From: CAZDDI01 sp964504195
Lineage (GTDB): Bacteria; Chloroflexota; Anaerolineae; B4-G1; SLSP01
Length of the DNA stretch: 64,000 nt
Direction: 5' to 3'
NCBI GenBank assembly: GCA_964504195.1
Contig: CAZDDI010000005.1
Coordinates: 67,084-131,083, forward strand
Part shown: piece by piece, positions 39,817 through 48,182 of the stretch
How the letters are laid out: every line of letters starts with the position of its first letter
How positions within the stretch are numbered: the stretch's first letter is position 1
Position numbers and translations under genes: made by a program
The notes under the pieces: generated by a model
What the model was told of the DNA's origin: nothing
The model's database searches: none
Seen by the model: the letters and a program-made list of their open reading frames with translations, nothing else

Positions 39817-42657
39817 TTAGTCTTCAGTCATAGCGTCAGAATTGGTAGCTTGCAATTCTGCTTCAATGGCGGCGAAGTGTTGTTGTGCATTTTGCGTGTT
39901 TGGATGATTAGGGCCGAGTTTCGCCTCACAGATTGCCAGCGCACGTTGCAGCAAAAGTGCGGCCCCAGCGAAATCTCCCTCTTCGTAATAGAGAGTTGCC
40001 AAGTTATTTAGACTGGTAGCAGTTTGGGGATGATCTGAGCCAAGGGTGGCTTCCCGGATCACCAGGGCATGTTCATAGTAAGACCGCGCCCCCGCTAGAT
40101 CGCCTTGGGCTTTCAACAAATACCCTAGGCAATTGAAACTATTGGCAGTATCAGGATGATCAGGAGCGAGGATGACTTCGCGAATCGCCAGGGCGCGCTC
40201 AAGGTAGAACCGCGCTCTTGCCAGGTCACCCAGCGCCTGTAACAGACAGCCCATATTGTTGAAACTGGTAGCGGTGTCGGGATGGATCGGGCCAAGGACT
40301 TGTTCTCGGATTGTCAAGGCACGTTCATAGTAAGACAACGCCCCCGTAAGGTCTCCTTGGGCATTTAACAAATATCCTAAATTGTTGAGGATAGTAGCGG
40401 TGTCGGGGTGATCGGGGCCAAGAATCTGTTCTCGAATTGCAAGAGCACGTTCAAAATAGGACCGTGCCCCGACCAAGTCGTTCAAGGTAGTCAACAGCCC
40501 GCCCAAGTTGTTGAGGCTACTAGCGATGTCGGGATGGTCGATGCTAAGGGTCTTTTCTCGAATTGCTAGAGCACGTTCAAAATAGAACCGCGCTCCCTCT
40601 AAATCGCCCATCGCACCCAACAGCGCCCCAAGATTATTGAAACTACTAGCGATATCGGGATGGTCAAAGCCAAGAGTCTGTTGCCGGATTGCCAGAGCGC
40701 GTTCCAGGTAAAGCCGCGCCCCGGCCAGATCGCCCTGGGACCCTAACAAAGCCCCCAAATTGTTGAGAGTAGTAGCGGTTTGGGGAAAATTGGAGTCAAG
40801 GGCTTGTTGACGAATTGGCAATGCACTTTCATAGTAAGACCATGCCTCTGCCAAGTCACCTTGGGCTTGCAGCAGCGCCCCTAAATTATTGAAACTGGCA
40901 GCGGTAGTTGGATGATCAGTCCCAAGTGTCTGTTCCCGGATTTCCAGAGCGCGTTCCAAATAAGCTCGAGATCCCACCAAGTCACCTTGAGCCATCAATA
41001 ATAGTCCCAGGTTATTGAGACTGTGGGCTGTGGTAGGATCGTTGGGGCCAGAAGTTTTTTCTCGAATCGTTAGAGCGCGTTCCAAATAAAACCGTGCATC
41101 AGGGTAGTTACCAATCTCTTGTAAATGCTTCCCTAGCGCATTGCATAACAACGCTGCAAATTCATCTTCGTACACCAATGTTGCATTGGTTACAAAACGC
41201 AGGTGTTGTTGCCAAGCTAGAAGTGACATTGGATAGCCAGCCCGGTTCAGTCGAATAGCCTCAATTAATAGGGTTACCTCTACCGCTAACCGAGCATCAG
41301 AATTGGCAGCCTTTTCATGCACAAAGGTCACCAGCAAGCGGTGTAACACAGGCCGCGCGTCGGCTTTTAGGTCTAGCACTCCCAAAACTACCAGACGCAT
41401 CAAGGCGTCTTCGGCGGTTTTGGGTTCTGTATTTTGGATTTTAGATTTGGTTTTTCTGTGGAATATCATTTTCAATTGCCGCCCCAGAGAGAATGGTGTT
41501 TGCGGCAAGGGAGGTGGGGTGAGGGTCGCCAGTAGCAGGTCGCGGGGAATGGGGACGCCGGGCGCAAAACAGGCGCTGCGCGACAGCAAGGCCAGGGCTA
41601 CGGCGTCAGTAGGGTTCTGTGGGTCCAATCGCTCATAACTCAGGGCAAAGGTGCGCCCCACATGCCGCGCATGGGCGGTGGTCAGCGTCTCGCCAGCATC
41701 GGTCAAAGAGGGGTGCGCGAGTCCCGCCCGGCGTAAGTCGGCCAGGTACGCCTGTGGCGCGCCAAAGGTCGCGTACCGGTAGGTCGCCAGGAAGCTGCCC
41801 GCCACATGTAACGCCAGGGGCAGGTCGCCCAATTCCTCGGCGATTTCATCCGCATCCGCGTCGCTCAGGTCGGGGCGGTGTTTGCGTAGCAGCGCCACGC
41901 TCTCGGCGCGGGATAGCACATCCAGCCGCAGGGCGGTCACGCCCAGTTCGGCGTTCCACTGCCCCCGGCGGCTGGTCGCCAGCACGCGCGCGCCGCCGCC
42001 CGGTGGGAGCCAGCGCGCCAGCAAGTCTTCATCCTCGCAGTTATCGAAGATCAGCAGGCGCAGCAGTGGCCCGCACCACGCGCTCAGTACCAGGCGCACC
42101 TGGTCTTCCAGCGGCAGATTCCCGAAATCGGGCTGCAGATCGAGCGCGCCCGGTCCGCCGCAGGCCGCAATCTCGGCGGGGACGCCCTGCGGATCGGCGA
42201 AACTCAGCCAGAAGACGCCCCCGGCGAAGAACTGCCCGTAGCGGTGCGCGAACTCCACCGCCAGCTGCGTCTTCCCGATGCCGCCCAGTCCGGTCGCTGC
42301 TGCGATCTGCCCGATGGCGGCCACGCCCCCGCCCTTCAGCGTCACAGCCAGGCGCAGCAAGTCCACCTCGCGGCCCACAAACAGTGGGTTGCGGCGGAAG
42401 CCCATCCGCGAGCCGGGCGGCAGTGCACCGGGATCGGGGAGCCGCTCCACGGGCAGCGCGGCCAAGCGCGCTTGTGCGGCGGCGAGCGTGGCTTCGTCCA
42501 CGCGCTGCGGGGTGGCGGCGGCATAGTAATTCCCGGCAATGTTGAATTGCGTGCCCACCTGCTGGCCCTGTTGGTCGAAGTGAACGCCGCCTTCGATGTG
42601 CGGTTGGTCGCCCACCACGGCAATTTGCGAGTTCTCAATGTGGAGTTGCTCGGTCAT
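39817..42657 (-). CDS. NB-ARC/TPR NLR-like protein with N-terminal amyloid-like motif
   Basis: 946 residues. The shared motif is at 8-27 (ENSQIAVVGDQPHIEGGVHF). The NB-ARC module has Walker A GLGGIGKTQLAVEFAHRYG (about 123-141), an LLIFDNCED Walker B and VLATSRRGQW. The C-terminal half holds about ten kinesin-light-chain-type TPRs of 42 residues (ARSYFERALAIREQILGPDH). Motif, switch ATPase and repeat sensor in that order are the classic NLR layout. A low-complexity insert encoded by heptamers lies at about residues 401-414. The gene is coupled by ATGA overlap to the small UvrD remnant upstream. Confidence 0.85.
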   Translation of the reverse strand: MTEQLHIENSQIAVVGDQPHIEGGVHFDQQGQQVGTQFNIAGNYYAAATPQRVDEATLAAAQARLAALPVERLPDPGALPPGSRMGFRRNPLFVGREVDLLRLAVTLKGGGVAAIGQIAAATGLGGIGKTQLAVEFAHRYGQFFAGGVFWLSFADPQGVPAEIAACGGPGALDLQPDFGNLPLEDQVRLVLSAWCGPLLRLLIFDNCEDEDLLARWLPPGGGARVLATSRRGQWNAELGVTALRLDVLSRAESVALLRKHRPDLSDADADEIAEELGDLPLALHVAGSFLATYRYATFGAPQAYLADLRRAGLAHPSLTDAGETLTTAHARHVGRTFALSYERLDPQNPTDAVALALLSRSACFAPGVPIPRDLLLATLTPPPLPQTPFSLGRQLKMIFHRKTKSKIQNTEPKTAEDALMRLVVLGVLDLKADARPVLHRLLVTFVHEKAANSDARLAVEVTLLIEAIRLNRAGYPMSLLAWQQHLRFVTNATLVYEDEFAALLCNALGKHLQEIGNYPDARFYLERALTIREKTSGPNDPTTAHSLNNLGLLLMAQGDLVGSRAYLERALEIREQTLGTDHPTTAASFNNLGALLQAQGDLAEAWSYYESALPIRQQALDSNFPQTATTLNNLGALLGSQGDLAGARLYLERALAIRQQTLGFDHPDIASSFNNLGALLGAMGDLEGARFYFERALAIREKTLSIDHPDIASSLNNLGGLLTTLNDLVGARSYFERALAIREQILGPDHPDTATILNNLGYLLNAQGDLTGALSYYERALTIREQVLGPIHPDTATSFNNMGCLLQALGDLARARFYLERALAIREVILAPDHPDTANSFNCLGYLLKAQGDLAGARSYYEHALVIREATLGSDHPQTATSLNNLATLYYEEGDFAGAALLLQRALAICEAKLGPNHPNTQNAQQHFAAIEAELQATNSDAMTED
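41416..41457. repeat. Degenerate heptamer array inside the NLR gene
   Basis: Six consecutive 7-mers on the plus strand (GGTTTTG, GGTTCTG, TATTTTG, GATTTTA, GATTTGG, TTTTTCT) keep the frame and encode a Lys/Ser/Asn/Gln-rich linker. The same heptamer type occurs in the methylase gene at 1084. Confidence 0.7.
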
Positions 42658-42839
42658 AGCCCCATCCTTTTTATCTCACGCCAAGGCACCAAGCACGCCA
42701 AGAAAACCTTTGTGTCCTTTGCGCCTTGGCGTAGCGGGAACGTCTTGCCTGATCCTGGCCCGGCTATGATCAGTAGCAGGCCGTCCGTCGTGGTGATCGC
42801 CCGGAGCTGCTCAGGGTTCGTGGTGGTAGTGAAGGTCAT
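42654..42839 (-). pseudogene. N-terminal scrap of a UvrD/Rep-type helicase, retained as a linker frame
   Basis: About 35 codons match the start of UvrD-like helicases: NPEQLRAITTTDGLLLIIAG followed by PGSGKT. The frame then runs into the palindromic repeat at 42679-42732 and stops. Both ends overlap neighbours as ATGA: its start overlaps the NACHT stop, and its stop overlaps the NB-ARC/TPR start. It may survive because it passes ribosomes from one NLR gene to the next. Confidence 0.65.
42679..42732. repeat. Palindromic interspersed repeat
   Basis: ACGCCAAGGC (42679-42688) and GCCTTGGCGT (42723-42732) are exact complements, with further (G)CCAAG-like units between (ACCAAGCACGCCAAG, CTTTGTGTCCTTTG). 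Repeats built from CGCCAAGG/CGCAAAGG words are common between genes in several bacterial groups. This one truncates the helicase remnant. Confidence 0.65.
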
Positions 42840-45079
42840 GGGTGAGTCCTCCTATGCTCCGGTACTGCATCTGCAGGCAATTCCGGCGGGAGGAGCAACC
42901 GATCGAGGATTGCATCACGCTCAGCTTCGGAGAGATTGGCTTCGTCAAGCGAGAAAATCAATGATATAGTAGCCTCATAATACTTTGTCAGAGCTGTGAT
43001 TTGTGATTTGGTGAAGGCCCATTGTTTCGTCAAAACAGTATATTGGGTAATAATTGCTTGCAATGTGTATTCGAACAAATACCAATCGCTTAATGGCGCA
43101 TCTATGTCTGGCAGATGCAGTTCATCCAATGTGTTACATAGTATAGAGTTTCCTTTTTTAGAGCTGATTTGGTGTATTTCTACAAAAGCCGCCACTACAT
43201 CCTGGTAGCGAGAAACCGGAATCATAGCACTATGAACACGAATACGTTCTTGAATCCAACAATATAGATAATCGAGATTACTCTCAAATTTGCGAATGTA
43301 ATAGACCAAAGAATCAAAGGCCAACGTCCGATCAAGGAGCGCGACAGCATTGCAAGTGGTCTTCAGAAGATCAACAACTTCTCTTTCTTTGTCGTTGACA
43401 TCGTCAGATTGCCCTTCTGTACAGCTAAGGGGTCCACCTGTGCTTACACAAGTAAGATTACTGATCTCGAGCTCGATACGATAAGCAGCAGCATCTAGGC
43501 TGGATTGATGATATGCTTGATCAAGAGCAATCCTGTGATGCAAGCTTCTGACTGCCGCTGCCTTGCGATTCAGATAGATCCACGGAAGATCCGTTCGCGC
43601 TCCCCAACTAAGTAATGATATTAATTGTTTGTCTTCATACAAAACACCATCAAGCGCATGTAAAAATCTATCATAGAAATAGCTGACATTGGGAACCATA
43701 CTGACAATAATTAGAACTACTCCGCGCCAATGCTCCTCATGGGCGTGAGTAAAAAGATTAGGTAATAGCGACAAACTATCGTAGTGAGTGGTATAATAGG
43801 CAACATAATACTCATGTAGAGTAAGATGAGAAAAGAAAAACATCTTCTGAGCCACTTGCACAAGAATTCCTTGCTGAGATACCAGTTCTTGTAACATATT
43901 CTCGAGCTCGAAGTCCATCATATCAGGTAGATCGGACAGCGTGGTTAGGTATTCGCCAATGAGTGCCTCAACACGTTTCTGAGAGAAAATAATTTCGCCT
44001 CGCTCAAAGGTATGGTAAGCTACATAAGCCAAAAGAGCATGTTTGTGCTTCAGCAGGAGATTGTAATGTACAGATTTTCGTTGAATACCACGCAACTCAT
44101 CCCACCTTTTGAGCAAAGCATCCAACGCCATATGGTAGAGCTCAGAGCGGCATGCTGGGAGCTCGCCTAATTCATTGAAGACGATGCAAAAAAGGGCCAA
44201 GAGCAGCGGCGTCTGCGCCAACTCAAGCACGCCTTGACGCTTTTTCTTATTCAACGCGCGCCACAGCGCTTCACCTTGTGCTACGTTAAGCTGGAACCAT
44301 TTACCGATGAAGGTTTCGATCTGGGACTTGTCAAAATCGGCGACTTCTACATACTGGTAGCGCTCAAACTGATATTCGGTAGCAGCGTTGCGGTAGGTGA
44401 TGAATATCTTGCATTGGGGATATTGATCGCCCGCATCGCGCATGGTTGTGAGCAAGCATGGACGTTCGGCTTCCGCTACCTCATCCAACGCATCAAAGAG
44501 CAGCAGGGCGCGCCCTTGCGCCAGCAAGTCAGTAATCAGCGGTTCGGCATCAGGCACGCCACATATGGTAAACTCATGGACAAGGGCATCCATCAGCGTT
44601 CTGCCTTGCATAGCCCAATCCTTGAGCGCAATCAGCACCGGCACACGGTTAATCTCGCCCTTTGCGGCCTGAACCGCCAGGTAGCGCAAAAATGTTGTTT
44701 TCCCCGCGCCGGGTTTGCCCAGAATTACCAGCCGGTCGTGTCCTGGTGCAGTAACATAGGCTACCCCCTCCACACACTTGCCTCTGCGTTGCGGATCGCG
44801 TTCCCAGGCTCGCGGTTTTTCCAAGATGTTGAGGTGAGTGAAGATACCCTCCACGGAGACCGCTTCCGGTTGCCCAAAGATGCGTGTTGTTCCGTGTCGG
44901 CGGAGCACGCCCTCGCGGTAGCGTGCCAGGGCGGTTTCGGGATCCAGCGGCGGCGTCTGTGCGCCCGGTGCAATACCATGGAAGTGAATCCCGCCTTCGA
45001 TGTGGGCATGGTCGCCCACCACACCTACCTGGCTGTTGGTGATGGTCGCGCGCGGTTCAGATGGTTGTGGTTCGCTCAT
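42836..45079 (-). CDS. NACHT NTPase with N-terminal amyloid-like motif
   Basis: 747 residues. The shared motif is at 14-33 (TNSQVGVVGDHAHIEGGIHF), then a short linker and a NACHT module: Walker A ILGKPGAGKTTFLRYLA (about 113-129) and Walker B ALLLFDALDEVAEAERP with the acidic doublet of NACHT proteins. A helical region follows, typical of NACHT winged-helix and superstructure segments, and then a C-terminal part with no recognised repeats. It is the first gene of the NLR operon and its leader carries an attenuator-like hairpin. The protein probably senses a signal through its C-terminus and exposes the N-terminal motif to seed the effector. Confidence 0.85.
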   Translation of the reverse strand: MSEPQPSEPRATITNSQVGVVGDHAHIEGGIHFHGIAPGAQTPPLDPETALARYREGVLRRHGTTRIFGQPEAVSVEGIFTHLNILEKPRAWERDPQRRGKCVEGVAYVTAPGHDRLVILGKPGAGKTTFLRYLAVQAAKGEINRVPVLIALKDWAMQGRTLMDALVHEFTICGVPDAEPLITDLLAQGRALLLFDALDEVAEAERPCLLTTMRDAGDQYPQCKIFITYRNAATEYQFERYQYVEVADFDKSQIETFIGKWFQLNVAQGEALWRALNKKKRQGVLELAQTPLLLALFCIVFNELGELPACRSELYHMALDALLKRWDELRGIQRKSVHYNLLLKHKHALLAYVAYHTFERGEIIFSQKRVEALIGEYLTTLSDLPDMMDFELENMLQELVSQQGILVQVAQKMFFFSHLTLHEYYVAYYTTHYDSLSLLPNLFTHAHEEHWRGVVLIIVSMVPNVSYFYDRFLHALDGVLYEDKQLISLLSWGARTDLPWIYLNRKAAAVRSLHHRIALDQAYHQSSLDAAAYRIELEISNLTCVSTGGPLSCTEGQSDDVNDKEREVVDLLKTTCNAVALLDRTLAFDSLVYYIRKFESNLDYLYCWIQERIRVHSAMIPVSRYQDVVAAFVEIHQISSKKGNSILCNTLDELHLPDIDAPLSDWYLFEYTLQAIITQYTVLTKQWAFTKSQITALTKYYEATISLIFSLDEANLSEAERDAILDRLLLPPELPADAVPEHRRTHP

Positions 45080-45109
45080 CGCGTATCCTCGGAGCTGTCA
45101 TAAACAAAA

Positions 45110-45139
45110 CCCGCCAGTGCTGCGACTTGCACCGGCGGG
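45110..45139 (-). terminator. Attenuator-like hairpin in the NACHT leader
   Basis: Reading the minus strand, CCCGCC (45139-45134) pairs with GGCGGG (45115-45110) and is followed at once by TTTTGTTT. It lies about 30 bases upstream of the NACHT start codon and could limit read-through into the operon. Confidence 0.45.
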
Positions 45140-45154
45140 CGGAAGGTGTATACT
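45127..45154 (+). promoter_or_regulatory. Promoter for a small plus-strand RNA
   Basis: TTGCAC (45127-45132) and TATACT (45149-45154), spacer 16 bases. It reads away from the NACHT gene towards the terminator at 45190. Confidence 0.5.
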
Positions 45155-45160
45155 ATTTCC

Positions 45161-45221
45161 GCTGCGGCGGTGCAGTCGCCGTGGTACCTGCCCCAGTGCG
45201 TCCAACCGCCTGGGGCTTTTT
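45161..45221 (+). ncRNA. Candidate small RNA, about 60 nt, divergent from the NACHT operon
   Basis: Bounded by the promoter above and by the terminator hairpin GCCCCAG (45190-45196)/CTGGGGC (45210-45216) with T5. The promoter overlaps the operon's own leader hairpin, so transcription in the two directions could interfere. No reading frame. A regulator of the NLR operon is plausible but unproven. Confidence 0.45.
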
Positions 45222-45385
45222 GTGTACCTTCATTAGTATAACCCCAAACACAGCAAAGTACAAAAAGCATTGAATCCCGATCCCGCACGCGCTTTTGACC
45301 TTCGGCAATGCTGGGCTATACTGGTATGTAACCGTGGGCTGGCCGAATCAGAGCAGCCGCGCATTACACTGAGGAGCTACCCCTG

Positions 45386-45583
45386 GTGAAATCCATTCCG
45401 ATTGCAGAGCAGAATTTGGTCTTGGAAGTGTGGGCGGCCTGGGAGAATCGCGGCGAGCCGGGCTTGAAACTGCGCCGGGGCGCGCGCCGGCTTGATCTGC
45501 TTCCGTCCGAAATCGCCCCGCTGGTGGCGGCGCTCACGGCGGAAGCCGCGGAGTTGGCGGCGTTGCCGGAAGCGGCAGAGTGA
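45386..45583 (+). CDS. Small protein, paralogue of 46867 (65 aa)
   Basis: GTG start at 45386 with GAGGAGC upstream. LVLEVWAA, LKLRRGARR and a C-terminal helix VAALTAEAAELAALPEAAE align with the 46867 product. Probably a small beta-hairpin plus helix fold. Function unknown; it flanks the macrodomain-like gene. Confidence 0.5.
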   Translation: MKSIPIAEQNLVLEVWAAWENRGEPGLKLRRGARRLDLLPSEIAPLVAALTAEAAELAALPEAAE

Positions 45584-45596
45584 GGGGAACGCCGCC

Positions 45597-46592
45597 GTGA
45601 CCTGGTTTGCAACCTTGACCGGCTTTGCTGAAACCTCACCGCAGCAAGTGCGGCAGCATCTCATCCTGGAGGGTGAGACGCTGACCTCGCAGGTCAATGG
45701 GCGCACATGGCATTATGGGCGGTTGGATATCCCCACGTTGGGAGAATTGCGCGGGCGGGTGGCGGTGGGGGATGGTGGCGCGGGGCGGCTCGCCGTCCGC
45801 GAGGTCGTCGCCGATGTGCAAGCGTTGCACGCCGACGGCACCCATGCCGGCGCGCTCTTTCAAGTGGCCTCCCAATTCAACCTGCTTGAGATGACCTCTC
45901 CCCACGTCACCCCCGAACAGGGCGTGGGGATTTATGAGCACGATCCCACGCAAGGTCCGGCCTGTGCGATAGCGGCGGGCGCGGGCACCATCTATCGCAA
46001 CTACTTCGTGCCACTGCCGGGGCAGCTCGGACAGTCCGCGCAGCAGCAGCTTGATTGCCTGGCCGACCTTGGCGCGGCATTGGGAAATACGGGCAATCGC
46101 CTCTGGGAGATGCGCAACGGGTATGCGCTGGCTTCGGAGAGCGGTTTGCGCGAGATTACGCAGCGCCTGGCCGCCGCCAGTGAACCGGAACGCGATGCGC
46201 TGCGGCAACAGGTGCATATCGGCATCCAGTGGGCTACGCAGGTCACGCTCGCGGGAGCGACACACCGGGTCACGCAGGCGTATTGCGCGGCCTTGCCGGT
46301 GGCGTACTCGTCATACCCGCCGCCACACTGGGAAGCCTTCGCCCGGCTGGTGCTGGAAGCCGCTTACGAGGCTACGCTTTGCGCCGCCATCCTGAACGGG
46401 CGCAGCACGGGGAATCAGGGCGCGTTTCTGACGCTGCTCGGCGGGGGGGCGTTTGGAAACGCCCCCGCGTGGATTTTGGACAGCCTCAAGCGCGCCTTGC
46501 ACAGCTACGCGGCATGGGATCTGGACCTCGCCATCGTCAGCTATCGCTGTTCCAACCCCCAGGTGCAAATGCTGGTGGCGCAGTTTGCGTAA
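45597..46592 (+). CDS. Macrodomain-like protein (331 aa), function unknown
   Basis: GTG start 45597 with GAGGGGAAC upstream; the longer frame overlaps the preceding gene. Conserved-looking blocks are LFQVASQFNLLEMTSP, GIYEHDPTQGPACAIAAGAG then TIYRNYF, and FLTLLGGGAFGNAPAWILDS. The last resembles the GGGxFGN loop of macrodomains, which bind ADP-ribose. I recall similar proteins in other bacteria and protists without a named function. ADP-ribose binding or hydrolysis is an inference. Confidence 0.55.
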   Translation: MTWFATLTGFAETSPQQVRQHLILEGETLTSQVNGRTWHYGRLDIPTLGELRGRVAVGDGGAGRLAVREVVADVQALHADGTHAGALFQVASQFNLLEMTSPHVTPEQGVGIYEHDPTQGPACAIAAGAGTIYRNYFVPLPGQLGQSAQQQLDCLADLGAALGNTGNRLWEMRNGYALASESGLREITQRLAAASEPERDALRQQVHIGIQWATQVTLAGATHRVTQAYCAALPVAYSSYPPPHWEAFARLVLEAAYEATLCAAILNGRSTGNQGAFLTLLGGGAFGNAPAWILDSLKRALHSYAAWDLDLAIVSYRCSNPQVQMLVAQFA

Positions 46593-46666
46593 CTACGGCT
46601 GCCTGCGGCTGGGGGAGCACCTTCCACACTCACCGTACCGGACATAACTGTTTAGGACAAGTGCAA

Positions 46667-46870
46667 ATGAAACCTGGCATGACCATTAAATCTGATGCTG
46701 GTGAACTGATCGCCCTCATTGTCATCACTTTTGTGGTGGGCATTTTCCTGATCGCGCTGGCCTGGGGCGGAGACGCCGAGTATGCCGGTGTGGCCGCGCT
46801 CTGGTTTTTCATCATGGGCGTATATGCCATTTATCCGCGTGTCGCGCGCTGGCCAGGAGACGCGCCATGA
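46667..46870 (+). CDS. Small two-helix membrane protein (67 aa)
   Basis: ATG 46667; hydrophobic segments at about 15-33 (IALIVITFVVGIFLIALAW) and 41-58 (GVAALWFFIMGVYAIYP). The in-frame upstream region overlaps the previous gene. The site is weak (TAGGACAAG). Function unknown; overlaps the next gene by four bases. Confidence 0.5.
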   Translation: MKPGMTIKSDAGELIALIVITFVVGIFLIALAWGGDAEYAGVAALWFFIMGVYAIYPRVARWPGDAP

Positions 46871-47100
46871 AGTATCGGCAGGTGAAACCTGTAGTCACTG
46901 ATCCAGCGCAGGCATTGATCCTCGAAGTCCGGATGGGCGCTGCGGACAGCGACCAACCGCCGCATCTATGCCTGCGGCGGGGCGCGACTGAAAGCGTGGT
47001 CATCTACTTGGACGAGGCGCGGCATGTAATCGGGGCCATCGCGGAGGCGGCGGCGGAATTGGCGGTCGCGCTAACGATGCCGCCGGAGGCTACGGATTAA
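46867..47100 (+). CDS. Small protein, paralogue of 45386 (77 aa)
   Basis: Coupled to the membrane protein by an ATGA overlap. ALILEVRMG, LCLRRGATE and AAAELAVALTMPPEA align with the 45386 product. The two copies bracket the macrodomain-like and membrane genes, so the four probably work together. Confidence 0.5.
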   Translation: MKYRQVKPVVTDPAQALILEVRMGAADSDQPPHLCLRRGATESVVIYLDEARHVIGAIAEAAAELAVALTMPPEATD

Positions 47101-47151
47101 AAACCTGTTCCGGGGGTTTGATGTGATTGTGCTTGAGACATAGAGGCTAAC

Positions 47152-48138
47152 ATGAATAGAACTGGCATCTGGATGGGTATGCTTTTGACTCTGCTCATGT
47201 GCTGTGGTTTAGCTACAGCTTCTACATCTCCCGACGCTGCTCCGCCTACGGTTGCTCTTACGGTGACCACTAGCCCCACCTATACACTGCTGCCCATAGC
47301 CACGTCCACACTGGCTGCGACCTTTACCCCAGCGCCTACCAGTACGCCGCCTGCTACCCAGACTCCCGTGCCTACACCCACCCCAGAACGGCAAGCCGCG
47401 CTAGTCGTGCGCGTGATAGATGGCGATACCATTGAAGTGCAAATTGACGCGCAAACGTACCGCGTACGTTATATAGGTATGGATACCCCGGAAACGGTGC
47501 ATCCAAATCAGCCGGTTATGTGGCTCGGCCCGGAAGCCACGGCCGCGAATGCGCAATTGGTGGCGGGGCAAACCGTGTATCTGGAAAAAGATGTTTCCGA
47601 TACCGATAGATATGGCCGCCTGTTACGCTATGTCTTTCTGGCCGATGGTACGCACGTCAACGCTGAATTGGTCCGCCTGGGGTATGCCCAGGTGAGCACC
47701 TATCCCCCTGACGTAAAGTACCAAGAGCTCTACCAAAATTTGCAAACCGCGGCCCGCGAGGCGGGGCAGGGCTTGTGGGGCCCCACCCCGACACCTACTT
47801 CCTTGCCGCCTACCACTCTGCCTACCATAGCCCCCACGCCCCGGCCCACCGCGATGCCCGCAACGGTCACGCCGCAGGCTCCGCCTACTACCGCACCGCC
47901 CACGGCTGCGCCTACGCTTGCACCCACCGTACCGGGGCCGGAGCTAGCTCCAGGCGTGTGGGCTTGCCCAGATGCCACGGCCGGCGCGGTGTATGTGGGC
48001 AGTGCTAAAAGCGATAAATTCCATTTCCCCGGCTGCCGCCATGCGCGTCAAATTGCCCAACATAATCGTATTTGTTTTATTTCGCGTGCGGCCGCGGTTA
48101 ATTATGGGTATCAACCTTGCGGGGGGTGTAACCCATAG
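47152..48138 (+). CDS. Secreted thermonuclease (SNase) with C-terminal Ada-type metal-binding domain
   Basis: 328 residues: signal sequence with a lipobox-like LLTLLMCCG (about 11-19), Thr/Pro linker, SNase domain (about 83-215), second Thr/Pro linker, and a Cys/His domain (YVGSAKSDKFHFPGCRHARQ ... PCGGCNP). The nuclease residues are present: Arg/Asp/Glu in VRYIGMDTPET and Arg in DRYGRLLRYVF. It should cut extracellular DNA and RNA with calcium. The C-terminal domain probably binds a metal via FHFPGCRHA and CGGC. It precedes another exported protein with phosphodiesterase motifs. Confidence 0.9.
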   Translation: MNRTGIWMGMLLTLLMCCGLATASTSPDAAPPTVALTVTTSPTYTLLPIATSTLAATFTPAPTSTPPATQTPVPTPTPERQAALVVRVIDGDTIEVQIDAQTYRVRYIGMDTPETVHPNQPVMWLGPEATAANAQLVAGQTVYLEKDVSDTDRYGRLLRYVFLADGTHVNAELVRLGYAQVSTYPPDVKYQELYQNLQTAAREAGQGLWGPTPTPTSLPPTTLPTIAPTPRPTAMPATVTPQAPPTTAPPTAAPTLAPTVPGPELAPGVWACPDATAGAVYVGSAKSDKFHFPGCRHARQIAQHNRICFISRAAAVNYGYQPCGGCNP

Positions 48139-48182
48139 GCACAGAAACAGATTGATTTCAGCACTCATCAAGGAGGTGGAGG

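Noticed and set aside
41619..42545. A 308-codon plus-strand frame
   Set aside because: Antisense to the NB-ARC domain of the NLR; Arg/Pro/Ser-rich composition typical of shadow frames in GC-rich DNA.
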